This document shows positions 45,693-57,192 of a stretch of DNA of 64,000 nt, one piece after another. The number at the start of each line of letters is the position of its first letter. The stretch's first letter is position 1. The stretch covers positions 107,788 to 171,787 of the forward strand of contig WIDE01000018.1 in assembly GCA_015039315.1 (NCBI GenBank), read 5' to 3'. The DNA is from Clavulina sp. PMI_390. Lineage: Eukaryota > Basidiomycota > Agaricomycetes > Cantharellales > Hydnaceae. The notes beneath the pieces are model-generated. The model had not been told where the DNA came from. It saw only the letters and a list, made by a program, of their open reading frames with translations, and made no database searches. The translations under genes and the position numbers were made by a program.

Positions 45693-46487
45693 TATCTGCC
45701 CTATTTCTGTATCCTTTTTTCATCCACTTTCCATGCCAATCAAAAGTCATTTACTGTTCAAAATTTTTGCTTTGTGCTGGTGACTGCATTCGATCACCGA
45801 GGGGGGGTTAGTGATGGGAAGAGATATGGATTGAGCTCGAACGATGTCAGAGTTCATGTTCAAAACAGTGCTGAACTCGAGTGAACAAGAGCATTAATTC
45901 TGAGATCGTCTTGCTCGTTCCGCTAGATAGACGTCTTCAACAGCTCTGTGAGATTGTCCTCATCTTATTGGGCTCTGTTTTCCGACGGCACAAGTCACGT
46001 GCGGCTCACAATAGAAGAGTTGTTGGAACAAACGTCGGAACACCATCAACGAAGGCGGAGAGACCCAGAGCGCAGGGGGCCCTATCCTCGTAAAAATAGG
46101 ATAAGCTACTTCGTGAGATGTGGGCCATGAGCAGGCGGATGTTGTCTCCCAGCAGCAGCAGCAGCGATGCGAGGAAGTGGACGAATGCATTTATGGATGG
46201 ATTAACATGGGGTATGGAAGTGCAGTAAGGTGGATGCTGGGTGGGTATGTGCGTTGATGCTTGAGAGTATTGCGGAGCATGCGAGGGATAGTAGAAAGTT
46301 GGTGAAAAGAGTATGCACGACAAGCAGCAAGGTCGAGAAAGTGAATGACTCGCAATAAATGAACAAGAAATAAAGGAAAGCATGAATCACAGCGAAGACG
46401 TGAAAAAAAAATAGGATCAAAAAAACGGGACATAAATACAAACGCCCATTCACAAGAGACCAAGGGCAGCAGCTCGCTTCATGCAGA
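45693..46487. other. convergent intergenic region
   Basis: 3' flanks of EGD2 and of the homeodomain-like repeat gene. No coding region is recognised; a short CAG-type run is at about 46,153. Confidence 0.5.
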
Positions 46488-49400
46488 CTACTGTGGGTGG
46501 CGACGCAGCTTCACAAAATCTTCTTCTTCCTCCGCGCTCCATGTCGAGCGTGGAAGCATTGCAAGACGTTTTGTGATGTCCTCGAGCTGAAGTAGTATCG
46601 AACTATTGTTTTCGTTGGAGTCTTCAATAGTGTCCCATTCGAGCTTCGTGACTGGTTGTTCATCATTAGGATCCAAGAGCATGTCCTCCAAGGAGCTAAA
46701 GAGGATGTGGTCCAAATCAGCGCCATCAGCCTTAAGTAACCACAAATGATGAATCAGTCTTCATCAATGACTCAAAGCAAGCTAAAATGGGGATACGCAC
46801 AGGATTGGTCTCGTTGTCGTTCATCTCGTCGCCCGGGGCAACATTGTCATAATAATCTGACAGAGTTTCAGAGAATATCGAGCCTTATTGCTGGCCCGAA
46901 CCTACCATGAGTGACTTGCGCCACTGAATCGCTGGCATGAGATCCATCTGTGAACCCGAGACGTTGGCAGGACTAGCATAACCAATTGGTGATTGAAAAT
47001 GTTCAGGGTTGTGAGTGGCCAGAGGACGATTCAGCAGTCATAAGTGGTGCGCACTGATTTGATTTCGTGCTCGATTCTTAGGGCCGACCATCCTGTTTGA
47101 TCCCGCAATTCTTGGAGGACGTCTGCAGAGACTGTAACTGGTAGACCTCCGAGTCTACTCTTCTCCACGCAGTCGTCAATAAACTGTCTCTTATCCTCCA
47201 GTGAAGAGGGGTCATATGGGATGTTGAGGCGGCGACGGGACTGAATTCAAGAGAGTCAACTGGAGCGTCTTCGACAGCTATCTGATAATTCGTAGCAGCG
47301 GATGAAACGCACCAACGTGATTTCATTCCTCACGGTAGAGGTCGCCCATCCCGTTTGACGTTCCAACATGCTAAGATCATTTTGGGATGTCCGGTTTCTC
47401 CCATTGATGCCAACGTAGGCATCAATGATTTTTTGTTTTGCCTGCCTCGATAACTCGGGGTCACCAGAGGCTTCGAGCACACGCGGCGACTGAGTTTTCT
47501 GTGGTCAATTCGTTGAAATATCTATATTAGACAGGTTCACGGTCGGCTGGCTGCAAAAGATACCTACCGGGTTGGCCTGCTTTACTACGGGTACGGGCTT
47601 GGGAATGTTGAGACGGATACGAGACTATTGAGAAAGCACAACATCAATTACAGCCGTTGAATGAACGAAATAAAGGCCCATTGGTGATATGTGATACGTA
47701 CAGCGTTGATCTCAGTCTTAATGGTGGACAATGCCCAGCCGGTCTGGCTCTTCAAGAGGTCGAAATCATCTTGAGAGGGCGTGTTCCACCCGTTCTTGTG
47801 GGTCCAAGCATCAACAAGCTTTTCTTTAGCTGGCCTGTCTAGGTGCAGGGGCTTTGGGATGTTGAGACGGATTCGTGACTATTGAGAAAACAAAACATTA
47901 GTTACAGCCGTTAAAACAAACAGAATAAGGGTGATATATGATACGTACAGCGTTGATCTCAGTCTTAATGGTGGACAATGCCCAGCCGGTCTGACTCTTC
48001 AAGATGTCGAAATCATCTTGAGAGGGCGTGTTCCACCCGTTCTTGTGGGTCCAAGCATCAACAAGCTTTTCTTTAGCTGGCCTTTCTAGGAGCTCGGGGT
48101 GGGGAATGTTTTGGCGGCGACGAGACTATTGAGAAAGTACAACATTAGTCACGGTCGTTGAAACAAACCAAATAAGGGTGACATATGATACGTACGGCGT
48201 TGATCTGAAGTTTGATCGTAGATTCCACCCAGCCCGTCTGACTTTTCAAGAATTCGAGATCCTCGTCAGAGGGATCACTCCACTTGTTCTTAACGACCCA
48301 TCCATCGATAACCTCAAGTTTCTGATCCCTACTGGCCAGGGGATTATATCGGATGTTGAGGCGACGGCGAGACTGGATTCGAATGCGAGAGAGTTAGCCA
48401 CAGAAGTTGTCGAGAACCAGAAGTTCGGGCAGTAGCTTTTGGAACAAACCGTAGTCATTTCCCGTTGGATCATGAGGTAGGACCAGCCTGTCGCTTTTTG
48501 TATCGCAGTGATTTCGTCCTGCGTAGGACGCTTCCATCCATTCTTGCCAACCCAATTATCAATGATTTGCACCCTCTCTTTATCATTTACCAGACGACGG
48601 CGAGACTAGGATTTGAAAGAGCCAATTGTCACTGCGTCTCCTGCCGCTGAGGCGAGGGTCTAGTGGTGAGACGTACCGACGTCAATTCTCTTTTGAGCCG
48701 GGGGATTGGCCAGCCTGTCTGAAGCAGCAGATTTTTGCGCTCATCTCCGATGCAAGGCTTGTCCCCATTCTTCTCGACCCAAGCATCAACCTTCTCTCGT
48801 CTCTGAGCGTCTGTTTCCGTGGGACCCGAAGGTTCGGGATGTTCGAGTACCTAGGTCCGAGAGGCGCATAAGTGACATGTAAGTTTCAAAGGCTCGAAGT
48901 TTGGGCGGACCTCCTCCTCCTCCTCCTCCTCCTCTTCGTCTTCATCTCCCTCGCCTTCACCTTCGCTTTCATTATCGTCGACCAGGGAAGGGACGGCCTC
49001 CATAATGAAGTCAAATTGAGAGTCAAAGAAAGTTTCTGAGAGGGGATAGTTCGATTGCTCGTTCAACTCTTTGGTGCCAAAAGTTGGAGTGAATGGAGCA
49101 AAGTTGGTCGGGAAGCTGGAGTTGGCACTTGCTGGCGGAGGTTGCTGGACAAATGTTTCTCCTAGGTCTCCAATGGGACCATAATGGACGGAATGGGGAT
49201 CAAAGCCGGCGAATAACGAATTAGAGGCGTCCCAATACTGAAAGTGATCCCCCTGCTGGAGCTCCAAGGTCGAGAGTGAAGTTTCGGCAGGGAGCCCAGG
49301 TAAAAACCCCATATCTCCGAGTTCAAAGAGAGGATACGGTTGTTCCACATATGCAGAGTCGTCTGGGAGTTGGAAGTCATCTGCCAGGAGAGTCAAAGAA

Positions 49401-49873
49401 GAGAGGAGCGGGATTAGTCACATGGTACCAAGGCGCACAGACCTATCACGCCATCCTAGTACTCACGCGCAAGTTTTGTCTGATATAATAGTGAGTACGA
49501 TTGATGCAGGTAACTTTCTTCCATCGTTTCAGACACGGCGTCGAGGCCTGTCATCATTTCATCGTCTGCCGAGGGAAGCTATCGACAGCGAGAAAAAGTG
49601 GCCAAAAGCCGATCGAAAGGTCATAAAACGCATCCAGCACTAGCAATAAACACGTTATACCAGATACGTGAGGAGTGGGTCGAGCATGTCCACATCTTCA
49701 GGAGAAAAAGATCGCCGAGCCATGGCGTGACCAAAGGTAACAGGAGTCATTCGCGTGACAGACGCGACATTGTTCTCAACTTCTCTCTTTTGACGCGACC
49801 GGCTTTCATGGACGTTATCGAACAAACTCCAGAGTTCGGCAATATTAGGGAAATGCTCTTCGGACTCTCTCAT
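46488..49873 (-). CDS. protein with seven homeodomain-like tandem repeats
   Basis: About 800 residues from at least 13 exons. The N-terminal 260 residues (MRESEEHFPNIAELWSLFDN start) are Asp/Ser/Pro-rich and end in a Glu run of at least nine residues. Seven repeats follow, nearly all as one exon per repeat: 48677-48850, 48450-48605, 48196-48372, 47949-48125, 47702-47878, 47313-47498 (with a small joining exon 47568-47624) and 47055-47240. A typical unit reads KEKLVDAWTHKNGWNTPSQD then DFDLLKSQTGWALSTIKTEI and, across the splice, N-A-SRRR. Helix-turn-helix spacing and the closing basic run match a homeodomain recognition helix, but Trp48 and Asn51 are absent. The last 125 residues are acidic and end with a STWSAEEEEDF motif. 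I infer a nuclear DNA- or protein-binding role. No family name is certain. The start lies 114 bases from SPO11, in the opposite direction. Confidence 0.78.
47055..48850 (-). repeat. exon-per-unit homeodomain-like repeat array
   Basis: Seven units of 52-62 residues. Conserved positions are hydrophobic-Asp/Glu-x-W/Y/C, K-N/S-G/R, the Q/S-TGW core and the closing SRRR or SRxR. Units four (47949-48125) and five (47702-47878) are both 177 nt and nearly identical in DNA, including part of the following intron. Confidence 0.85.
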
Positions 49874-49987
49874 GACCCCTTTCTTCGTGAAACAGGTTTC
49901 GTGTGTTGACGCTGCAAGGATTGCGACTTCTCATACGGGGCGAGCAGCATACCCTTCGACGGCTTCTACAGGCAGCAGGAATATGGG

Positions 49988-51653
49988 ATGATGTAAACAC
50001 GATCCCGTATGGTGCTATTACTTACTACTAGACACGAGAGGATGATATTTGTTCCTTAGGCGACGAGACTACCCACAGCTGGCCTTGAGAGTTAGTGAGT
50101 ACTGGCTTCTACGATACAAAACCGTCGCCGAACTAACACATATCGCATTTCAGCTCGAAAATTGAGGGTGCTCCAGTGCTTATACCATGCTATCCTGACG
50201 CATACCGTCATCGACTTACGGTTGAACTAAATCTACTTCTGCATGCGGAGATCGACCTTATTTCTGCCAATCTCATTTCATTAGAGATATATTTTACGAA
50301 GACAAGGATCTGTTTCAAACACAAGACGTTTCTGACAGAGCGAGTTACCTGATAACTCCCCCGCACCGTTCACTTCCTCACACGTTGCTTAGATCGTGAA
50401 AGAAATTGCCCTAAAGCTAGGAGTTCCTCGTCATCATCTGAACGTTGTAAGCTTTATGCATGGGCTCTCTTATCTCATATCCCTCATAACCCTTCCAGGT
50501 TGCTTCTCCGAAAAGTCGCATGGCTGGACACAATATCACAATAACTCTGGCCTGTGGAACGGTCCAGTCTCTTTCACCCACCAAAGGTATCGAAATCCCA
50601 TCTATCGACGAGGTCGTGGCGATTTCTGTGCCGAAGAAATGTAAAGCTATCGTAGTGGTCGAAAAAGACGTGAGATATATCCGCTCACTAACGCAATATT
50701 GCCTGAGATGGCTGAACAATCCGTAGACTATTTTCAACAAGCTTTGTCGAGAAAGGGTCGCGACGACGGAACTGCTGGCCGGGGAACTACTCCTTCTCAC
50801 AGTAACTTTTCCATTCAGTATACTGGTACGTCGATGCTCAGTGATTTGACTTTCACCCCTCAGGGAAAAGGGTACGGTGACTTGAGAGTGCGAAACTTCA
50901 TCGCTCTTCTTGTAAAATTGCGACGGTAGGTGAAGATCACAACGCTCGAGAATTGACTCATTGACATCTTGTCCTAGAATACCAGTCTACCTCATGGTTG
51001 ATGGAGACCCCGACGGCGCGGATATTGGCCGACTCTATAAAGAGAGCCTGATGGCTGCGATACCCGAAGGTTTCGATATCCGGCTCATCGGACTCCTGCC
51101 ATCTGACTTAAAAATGTGATCGTGTCCACCAACTCTCTTCTTCTGTGGACTGATGATCATTTGCGTCAGGTATCGTACTTCTCAGAAACATATCCATCCA
51201 CTCACGCCTCGTGAGCGGAAGAAGGTATGCCGCGTGATTTTTCTCCCGCGTGGGGTTTATTCATTCTATCCGTCTTTAGTGTCAAGATATGCTTGCCCGC
51301 ACCTTCAACCCCTTTCCCCCAGAATGGCGGTATGTCGGCTTGGCTTTGGCTGCAGCTCATAATGGCCATCGATTCGACGACGCAACCAGCCAGAGGGGAG
51401 ACTAATAGTTCTCATATTTTCACTTAACATCAGATATATCCTGGAAGATTACCTAAAGAATGGAGTTACGGCCGGGCTCAACGCAGTTCAGCACATGAAG
51501 ACTCGATATTTCGTGCCAACATTCATGTTGAATCTTCAACTTCTCAAGACACAGCCAAGGATCATAGATGAGTGGCTAAGGGTGGAGGAACATTCGCCGA
51601 CTGCTGCGTATCTTATCACGAAGCTCTCCAAGCTGCTCCCTCTTTCACCTTGA
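49988..51653 (+). CDS. SPO11: meiotic recombination endonuclease-like Spo11
   Basis: The Spo11/topoisomerase VI A-subunit homologue, which makes meiotic double-strand breaks in the nucleus. Exons assemble to RRDYPQLALRVTRKLRVLQ, then LYHAILTHTVIDLRDIFYED with the candidate catalytic Tyr in RDIFY. The next part is IVKEIALKLGVPRHHLNV and the Toprim half: AIVVVEKD with the metal-binding Glu, LGKGYGDLRVRNFIALL, then IPVYLMVDGDPDGADIG with the Asp-x-Asp motif. The C-terminus is LTPRERKKCQDMLA, NPFPPEWR, YILEDYLKNGVTAGLNAVQ and ends KLLPLSP. The GKGYxD box lacks the usual Pro-Asp and Thr-Arg and is preceded by an extra VTFPFSIL. The start at 49988 is a best guess; an additional upstream exon is possible but space is short because the repeat gene starts 114 bases away. 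Confidence 0.85.
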
Positions 51654-52057
51654 CGCCGATGCAGCTAACTCACACGTTATGCCTCGGTCGTCGCTTCCAG
51701 AGGCGTCCATACCTCCGATTGGTCGGCGGGGTTGGCAGTTCAACATCTTGTTCTTGTAATGCGCTAAACCCGAAAGCAGCACTGACAAAACCCGCAATAA
51801 TATCATGTTCTAGAAGTATGATACCGATGGATGAACATTCTGAGACCATGGACATGTTCGCTTATGGCCTTGCAGAGCCAAGACCAACTGTGTGCGCCAT
51901 GAGCTGAAAACGTGAATCGCGATGAGAGCAGCCTGAATCCATTGGTTGGCGAAGAAAATTATGTAATAGTCGTCACAGCCACAAGTCACAAGAGTTGTTC
52001 TCACTATCGTCCAAATCCTCGTAAACGGGGAGCTTGTCGACTTCTTCGTCGCCAGCA
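51654..52057. other. intergenic upstream of first Myb-like gene
   Basis: 3' flank of SPO11 and promoter of the next gene. Minus-strand open frames here lack recognisable features. Confidence 0.5.
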
Positions 52058-54601
52058 ATGGACCCTCGCTTACATCACCCGCTGCCTATCCTGACCTACA
52101 TGGCGCAGCAGCATGCCCCACAGGAGGGCATGCAGGCGTCCATGGCACCTCCGTCGATGGCGCCCGTGCCGATGCCCAATGTCTCACAAGGCGGGCCTTC
52201 AGAGCCCGTCGGACACGTCGGTGTCCCGGACCCCGATTACGACAAGCATATGATCGCAAAGGGCCTCGCACGTCTGCCCGAGCCTCACAGCGACGCCGAC
52301 CTCGAGCTCCTCTGGCGTACGCTTGCCACCGAGGTGAGCTTCCATCTTTTTCTGTAACTCTCTGTCTCTCTCCCCACCCGCTCTTGCCCGTCGGCGTTGC
52401 CCTCGCTCAGACTCGAATGTCGCGAGATGCAAGACGATGAGATCACCCTCGCTCAACGAACGAACATCGAACATGACCGTTGACTTACTGACTTTGGACG
52501 TTGGCTCTCGGGCTGGCGAACAACACCCTCTGCTGCCTGCTATGGCCTTTCTATCTGTATCTTGCTTTTTTTCTAGTACCCGCATCGCACAATCCCCGGA
52601 TGGCAGTCCCACTTCGCGGCTAATCGCGAGGAAATCATGCAAATTCTCAAGATCCTCGTCGACAACCCGTCAATCTCGAACGCCCACTACTCATTCTCTG
52701 AAGAGGAGCTCCTCGTCAACTTTTATGCGGCAGGTGGACCGAGCTCATCGTCAAGCTCGCCTCTCTCATGGAAGTCCTTTGCTACCGAGGTAACGTGTAC
52801 TTTCCCTTTCGTCCCTTGCTTATGACAAATCGTCTATTGGTCCGCGCACACTCACGCTCCCTCCCCCTTTCTTCTTCCTCCCCCGCTCTTGCGTCATATC
52901 CCGTTTTGCGGATCCGGCCTCCTTTCCCCATCTCACCGCTCTGCCCGCCACCACAACCACCACCGCGGCTAACGACAGAACCCGAGCCGTACGCATGATG
53001 CCTGGCGCATGTATGGCAAGCGCAACCGTGCTCGCCTCGAAGGCCGCATCCAAGTCAGGCGTCAAGAGTTCCGTGATCGAGGCATGCAGATTCTCGAAGA
53101 GGGGGGTGCTGGCTCTCGTCGAGGAGGCGGAGGAAGCGGTGGCGCCCGCGGGCGGAACAGTGTTGCTGCTGCTTCTGCCGCAACGCTCGAGTTGCAGCAC
53201 CCTGCCCAGCAGTACCAAATCGGTCCAGACGGGAACATCATGTCGACGATGACAATGCCAACGTCGGGGCCCATGGAGCATGGCTCTCCAGAGATTGCTG
53301 GGCCTTCCCGTCGACCTCGCCGCAATATCCAACAGCGCCAGATTCAGCAGCAGGACATTGGGGACGAAGGAATGGAGGATGCTATTGAGATGGAGCTCTC
53401 CGACCTCGATTCTGGGGACGACGATGCCTACGTAGCCTCCGATCAGGAAGAAGTCGAGGAAGGCGAAGGTGGCGAGGGTGAGGGAACATCGATGGCTGGG
53501 TCAGCTGCAGGTCGCAAAGTCAAGGGGAAAGGACGGCGATCAGTTCCCGGGATCACTCAAGCCGGGACCCCTACGCCCAACAAAGGCAGGCGACAGGCAT
53601 CGACGATTGAAGCTGCCGGTGGCCGTGGAGCTCAGCAGCCGGGTCGCCGAAGACAGTCTACCTCGTCGGCCGGCGCAATCGGCTCTAATGGAGCTGCGAT
53701 GGCCTACCATCCATCTATGCAGATGCACCCTCGCATGGAACTTGCGTTTACGCTAGATGATCGTGTTGCGCTTGTACAATTGCTCGCCCACTCTGGCCCG
53801 AACCCTTCTCCGTCCGACCTCCTTCGGTTTGCCGCGCAGGTTCGTCTCCTATATTCTCTACCTCTTAGTCAAGCTCGACTGACACATATCTGCCTGTAGC
53901 ATCAACAACACTCATTAGAAGACTGGCTTCATCTTTGCGAAGAAGAGCAAGATTCGCTCCTTCGGGAAGCCGAGCTCGTCCGGCCCCACCACGGGCACTA
54001 TCCTCCCTCGCACATGCTCGCGCACATGCACTCCGCTGTGCGTGACGAGCACATCGACCCTTCAATCCGTGGGATGGAAGGTGGTCCAGGGCCCAACGGT
54101 ATGAGTGCTGCCGACGAGGAGCACTTTAGACATTTGCAGTATCAGCAGCAGATCCAGCAGATGCAGATGCATGCTCAAGCGCAAGCGCACGCTCAGGCTC
54201 AGGCGCACGCTCAGATGCAGCTGCAGCACCCTCTTCCTCTCCCGGAATCGCTAGAGGAAGTAGAGCATCACCCACAGCAGCAGCAACAGGAGCAACAAGA
54301 GTCGTTGTCTCTGGCTGCGCCACCAGCCCCAGCGGCGGAGGAAGAGCCTACCCCTGGTGCTGAGGACGAAGCGAAACCTGCTACTGAGGTCGCTACTGCC
54401 CCGACCACTGTTGTTGAGGAGGATGTAGGCGAGGCTGCGTTGGCGGCGGAGGTACATGAGAAGACACCTGTGGAGGGCCAGGCGGAAGATGAGGAGCTCG
54501 AGCACGATGCCGAGGTGGAGAGACACCTTGACGCGGCTCCAGGGGATATCTCGATCGAAGAAGCAAAGCCTTCAGATGTCGCAGAGGCCAAAGAGGACTA
54601 G
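52058..54601 (+). CDS. Rap1-type Myb-like, Gln/Glu-rich nuclear protein
   Basis: Four exons. Two short modules resemble the Rap1 Myb motif (LA-x-x-YP-x-RT-x-x-x-W). The first is LLWRTLATE, joined across the first intron to YPHRTIPGWQSHF. The second is SWKSFATE, joined to NPSRTHDAWRMYGKRNRARL. Between them lies FSEEELLVNFYAAGG. The rest is a basic region (RRPRRNIQQRQ), an Asp/Glu-rich acidic block, GRRRQS-type basic patches and a Gln/His/Ala repeat near 54,130-54,300 (QAQAHAQAQAHAQMQLQ). A Glu-rich C-terminus follows. This fits a chromatin or telomere-associated factor, but similarity to Rap1/TERF2IP is recognised by motif only. A paralogue lies at 57193. The start is the first ATG in the exon. 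Confidence 0.75.
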
Positions 54602-55417
54602 ACGCGTATTCAGCCTCACCCTCCTTTCTGCCCGCCCAAGTTTACTTTTCTTTCATTATGCCGTTGGTGCATCATCCAAAAAGTCTGGTACAGCTCACCT
54701 CCTTCCCTCCTTTTTTCGTCTCTTTCCTTTTTCTCGCATTTCTCCCTCAAACAATAGCGAGTGCCTCTCACCCTCGGACATGAGCCTGATCACTGCATCT
54801 GTGATTTCTTTTCGCACTGTCATAGCTCGTCTATACTTTCTCTTGTCTTTTTATACTGTACTTTGAGCGCAAAAAGCGCCAGAAAATTGAACTTTCGTAT
54901 GTTGTAGGCATTTGTCACTTTCCAGTTGTTTCGTGACAGACGCGTGCTCTCTCCTCACCCAGTCGGATGCCCACTCCAGTTAACTAGATCTAACTTATAG
55001 ACCCCGTTCAACAGACACAGGAACAGCCACACAGGCTCCAGGGCCGCTGGCATTGCCCTATCAACGAATAATTAATTTTCCGGTATCCCAAGCGAGACTT
55101 GTCTAATCTTGAATTGACGGTGGCGATAACACACGCGTGTCGGCGGCAACCACATTGGAAAAAATTCTCTGATAACGCGACTATATATGGCTTGGACTCA
55201 AATGGCGATCTTGTTTGGGAGGGAGAGATTCATCCAGCCGCGGCGTCTCTTGTTCCTCCCTTCTTCCAGGTGCTCGACTGTGGAGGTGAGTGAGCTCCAG
55301 TGTGTGAAGCTGTCAATGCGCGATGCGGCCATGATTGACGCTGACTGGCGGTGTTGTTAGTCCGTTCGTTCAGCATAGCGCGTTCTCTCCAGTCTCTCTC
55401 AGTGAATTGTTCTTGCC
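54602..55417. other. intergenic, promoter of nucleoside permease-like gene
   Basis: 3' flank of the Myb-like gene, then promoter sequence. A TATATAT stretch at 55182-55188, about 230 bases before the ATG, is a weak TATA candidate. No gene is recognised. Confidence 0.5.
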
Positions 55418-56719
55418 ATGCTTGGTTCTGGAACGAGGTTCTTTGCAGCGGCAGCAGCTCTCGTAGGGCTAGTCGGAGCTTCCCCATCATCGGAATGGGA
55501 GCGCGAAAGCAAGACGCTCAAGCCTAAAGTCATGATCCTCGACATGGTCAGTCTCCAGCGTCCTTTGTTCTCTTCACGCTCAAGGCAGTGTTGACTCTCT
55601 TGTTTCAAATAGTATAGTGACGAGGGTGCGGCTTGGTGGAACATCCCCGAGTTTGACCTTCTCGCCAAGAACGTCTCTGTCCCAGGCCTCTCCGTCGTCT
55701 ACCCAGAAGCCCACTGCACGCACGACGGGCAAATCTGCCAAGTTATCTGTGACGAAGGCGAGATCAACTCTGCCGCATCCGTCACGGCCTTATGGCTCTC
55801 CCCGCTCTTCGACCTCACCCAGACATACTTCCTTATCGCAGGGGACGCAGGTATCAGTCCTAAAGTCGGCACGCTCGCGAGCGTCGCGTTCGCGCGGTTC
55901 GCGGTGCAGGTTGCATTGCAGTATGAGATTGACGCGAGGGAGATCGAGCCTGGGTGGACGACTGGGTATGTACCCCAGGGCGCGACGGCTCCGGGCCAGT
56001 TCCCGACGTTCTTGTATGGGACTGAGGTGTATGAGCTGAATGAGCCGTTGAGGCAGCGAGCGATTAGCGTGGCTAAGAAGGCGATCTTGAATGACTCGGC
56101 CGACGCGCAGACGTATCGGAACCTGTATAAGAATAACTCGGCGTATGCTGTTGCTGTCAAGAAGCCCGAGGTCATTGCATGCGATACAGCCACTTCCGAC
56201 AACTGGTAAGCCTTTTGTTGGACTCCTTGTTCTCGATGATGTGTAACAACAGCTCCTAGGTGGTCTGGCGCTTTGCTTGGCGCTGCGTTTGAGAATATTA
56301 CAAAGGTTTTAACTGGAAATGAAGGAAACTACTGCACGACCCAGCAAGAGGATAATGCTGTTCTCGGGGCTCTCATCCGTGGAGCTGTGGCAAAGAAGGT
56401 TGACTTTACGCGCATCATGTCATTGCGCACTGGCACCGACTTTGACAGGCCTCCCCCTGGCATGTCCGCCGCGGACAACCTCTTCAATGGGCAGGATGCC
56501 GGTTATGATCCTGCTGTGCTTAACATCTACCTCGCTGGTGTCAAGGTTGTGGAGGATATCGTGAAGAACTGGGATGCCACATTCAAGAAGGGTATCAAGC
56601 CCACGAATTACGTGGGCGACATTGCTGGTACCCTCGGCACGCAGCCACCATTTGTACCTGCCTCGTTCTATTCGAAAAGGAGCATCATCAAGAAGCGCAC
56701 AAATCGTCGAGCGACCTAA
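55418..56719 (+). CDS. purine nucleoside permease (NUP family)-like protein
   Basis: Three exons encode about 390 residues. The signal-peptide-like start is MLGSGTRFFAAAAALVGLVG, followed by LKPKVMILDMYSDEGAAWW. Later pieces are VPGLSVVYPEAHCTHDGQIC, FLIAGDAGISPKVGTLASVA, ATSDNWWSGALLGAAFENIT, LIRGAVAKKVDFTRIMSLRT and FDRPPPGMSAADNLF. These match the fungal NUP family, named after Candida NUP and structurally related to nucleoside phosphorylases. Despite the name there is no multi-pass membrane region, so a secreted or wall-associated nucleoside-binding or phosphorylase-like role is plausible. The Lys/Arg-rich C-terminus (SKRSIIKKRTNRR) is not typical. It sits between two Myb-like paralogues without an obvious functional link. 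Confidence 0.88.
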
Positions 56720-57192
56720 TGTCTATATACCCCTTCTGTTTTTTTCTTCGTGGTTTCGTTCAGTCCCCTGCACCTTATTCCTGTATTTCGCCAACAGGTT
56801 TATACGTTTATTATTCATCGCGCAGCAAGTTTCTTGCCCAGATCGCGTGACATGGTGTGGGGGGCAAATCGTGCACGATCAGCATGTCATGTTATTATTA
56901 CTTCGGTGCCAAACAGATAATAACCCGCCGTCCATCTTCCTTCGAGTGCTTCGTCCAGCTTCGTGTCCACGTTACACGTCGAAGAGCCCACTCTGGGCCT
57001 CGCATCGTGTGTAGTATATCCGACCTACTCGATATACTGCTTCTCCATCTACGCTAGCTCAGTGATAGGACTAAAAACTCCTACTACATCACCCCACGCG
57101 CTAGCAGGTGTGAAGCTTTCTTGAGGTTATTATTTGCAAAAAAAAGGCCCTCGTAGAAATTTTCGGCTCGGTACTTCTAGACCCCATTCGCA
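56720..57192. other. intergenic between NUP gene and second Myb-like gene
   Basis: 3' and 5' flanks only; nothing recognised. Confidence 0.5.

Noticed and set aside
51670..52058. Minus-strand frames downstream of SPO11 as a small gene
   Set aside because: No family motif, no consistent splice joins, and overlap with the promoter of the next gene.
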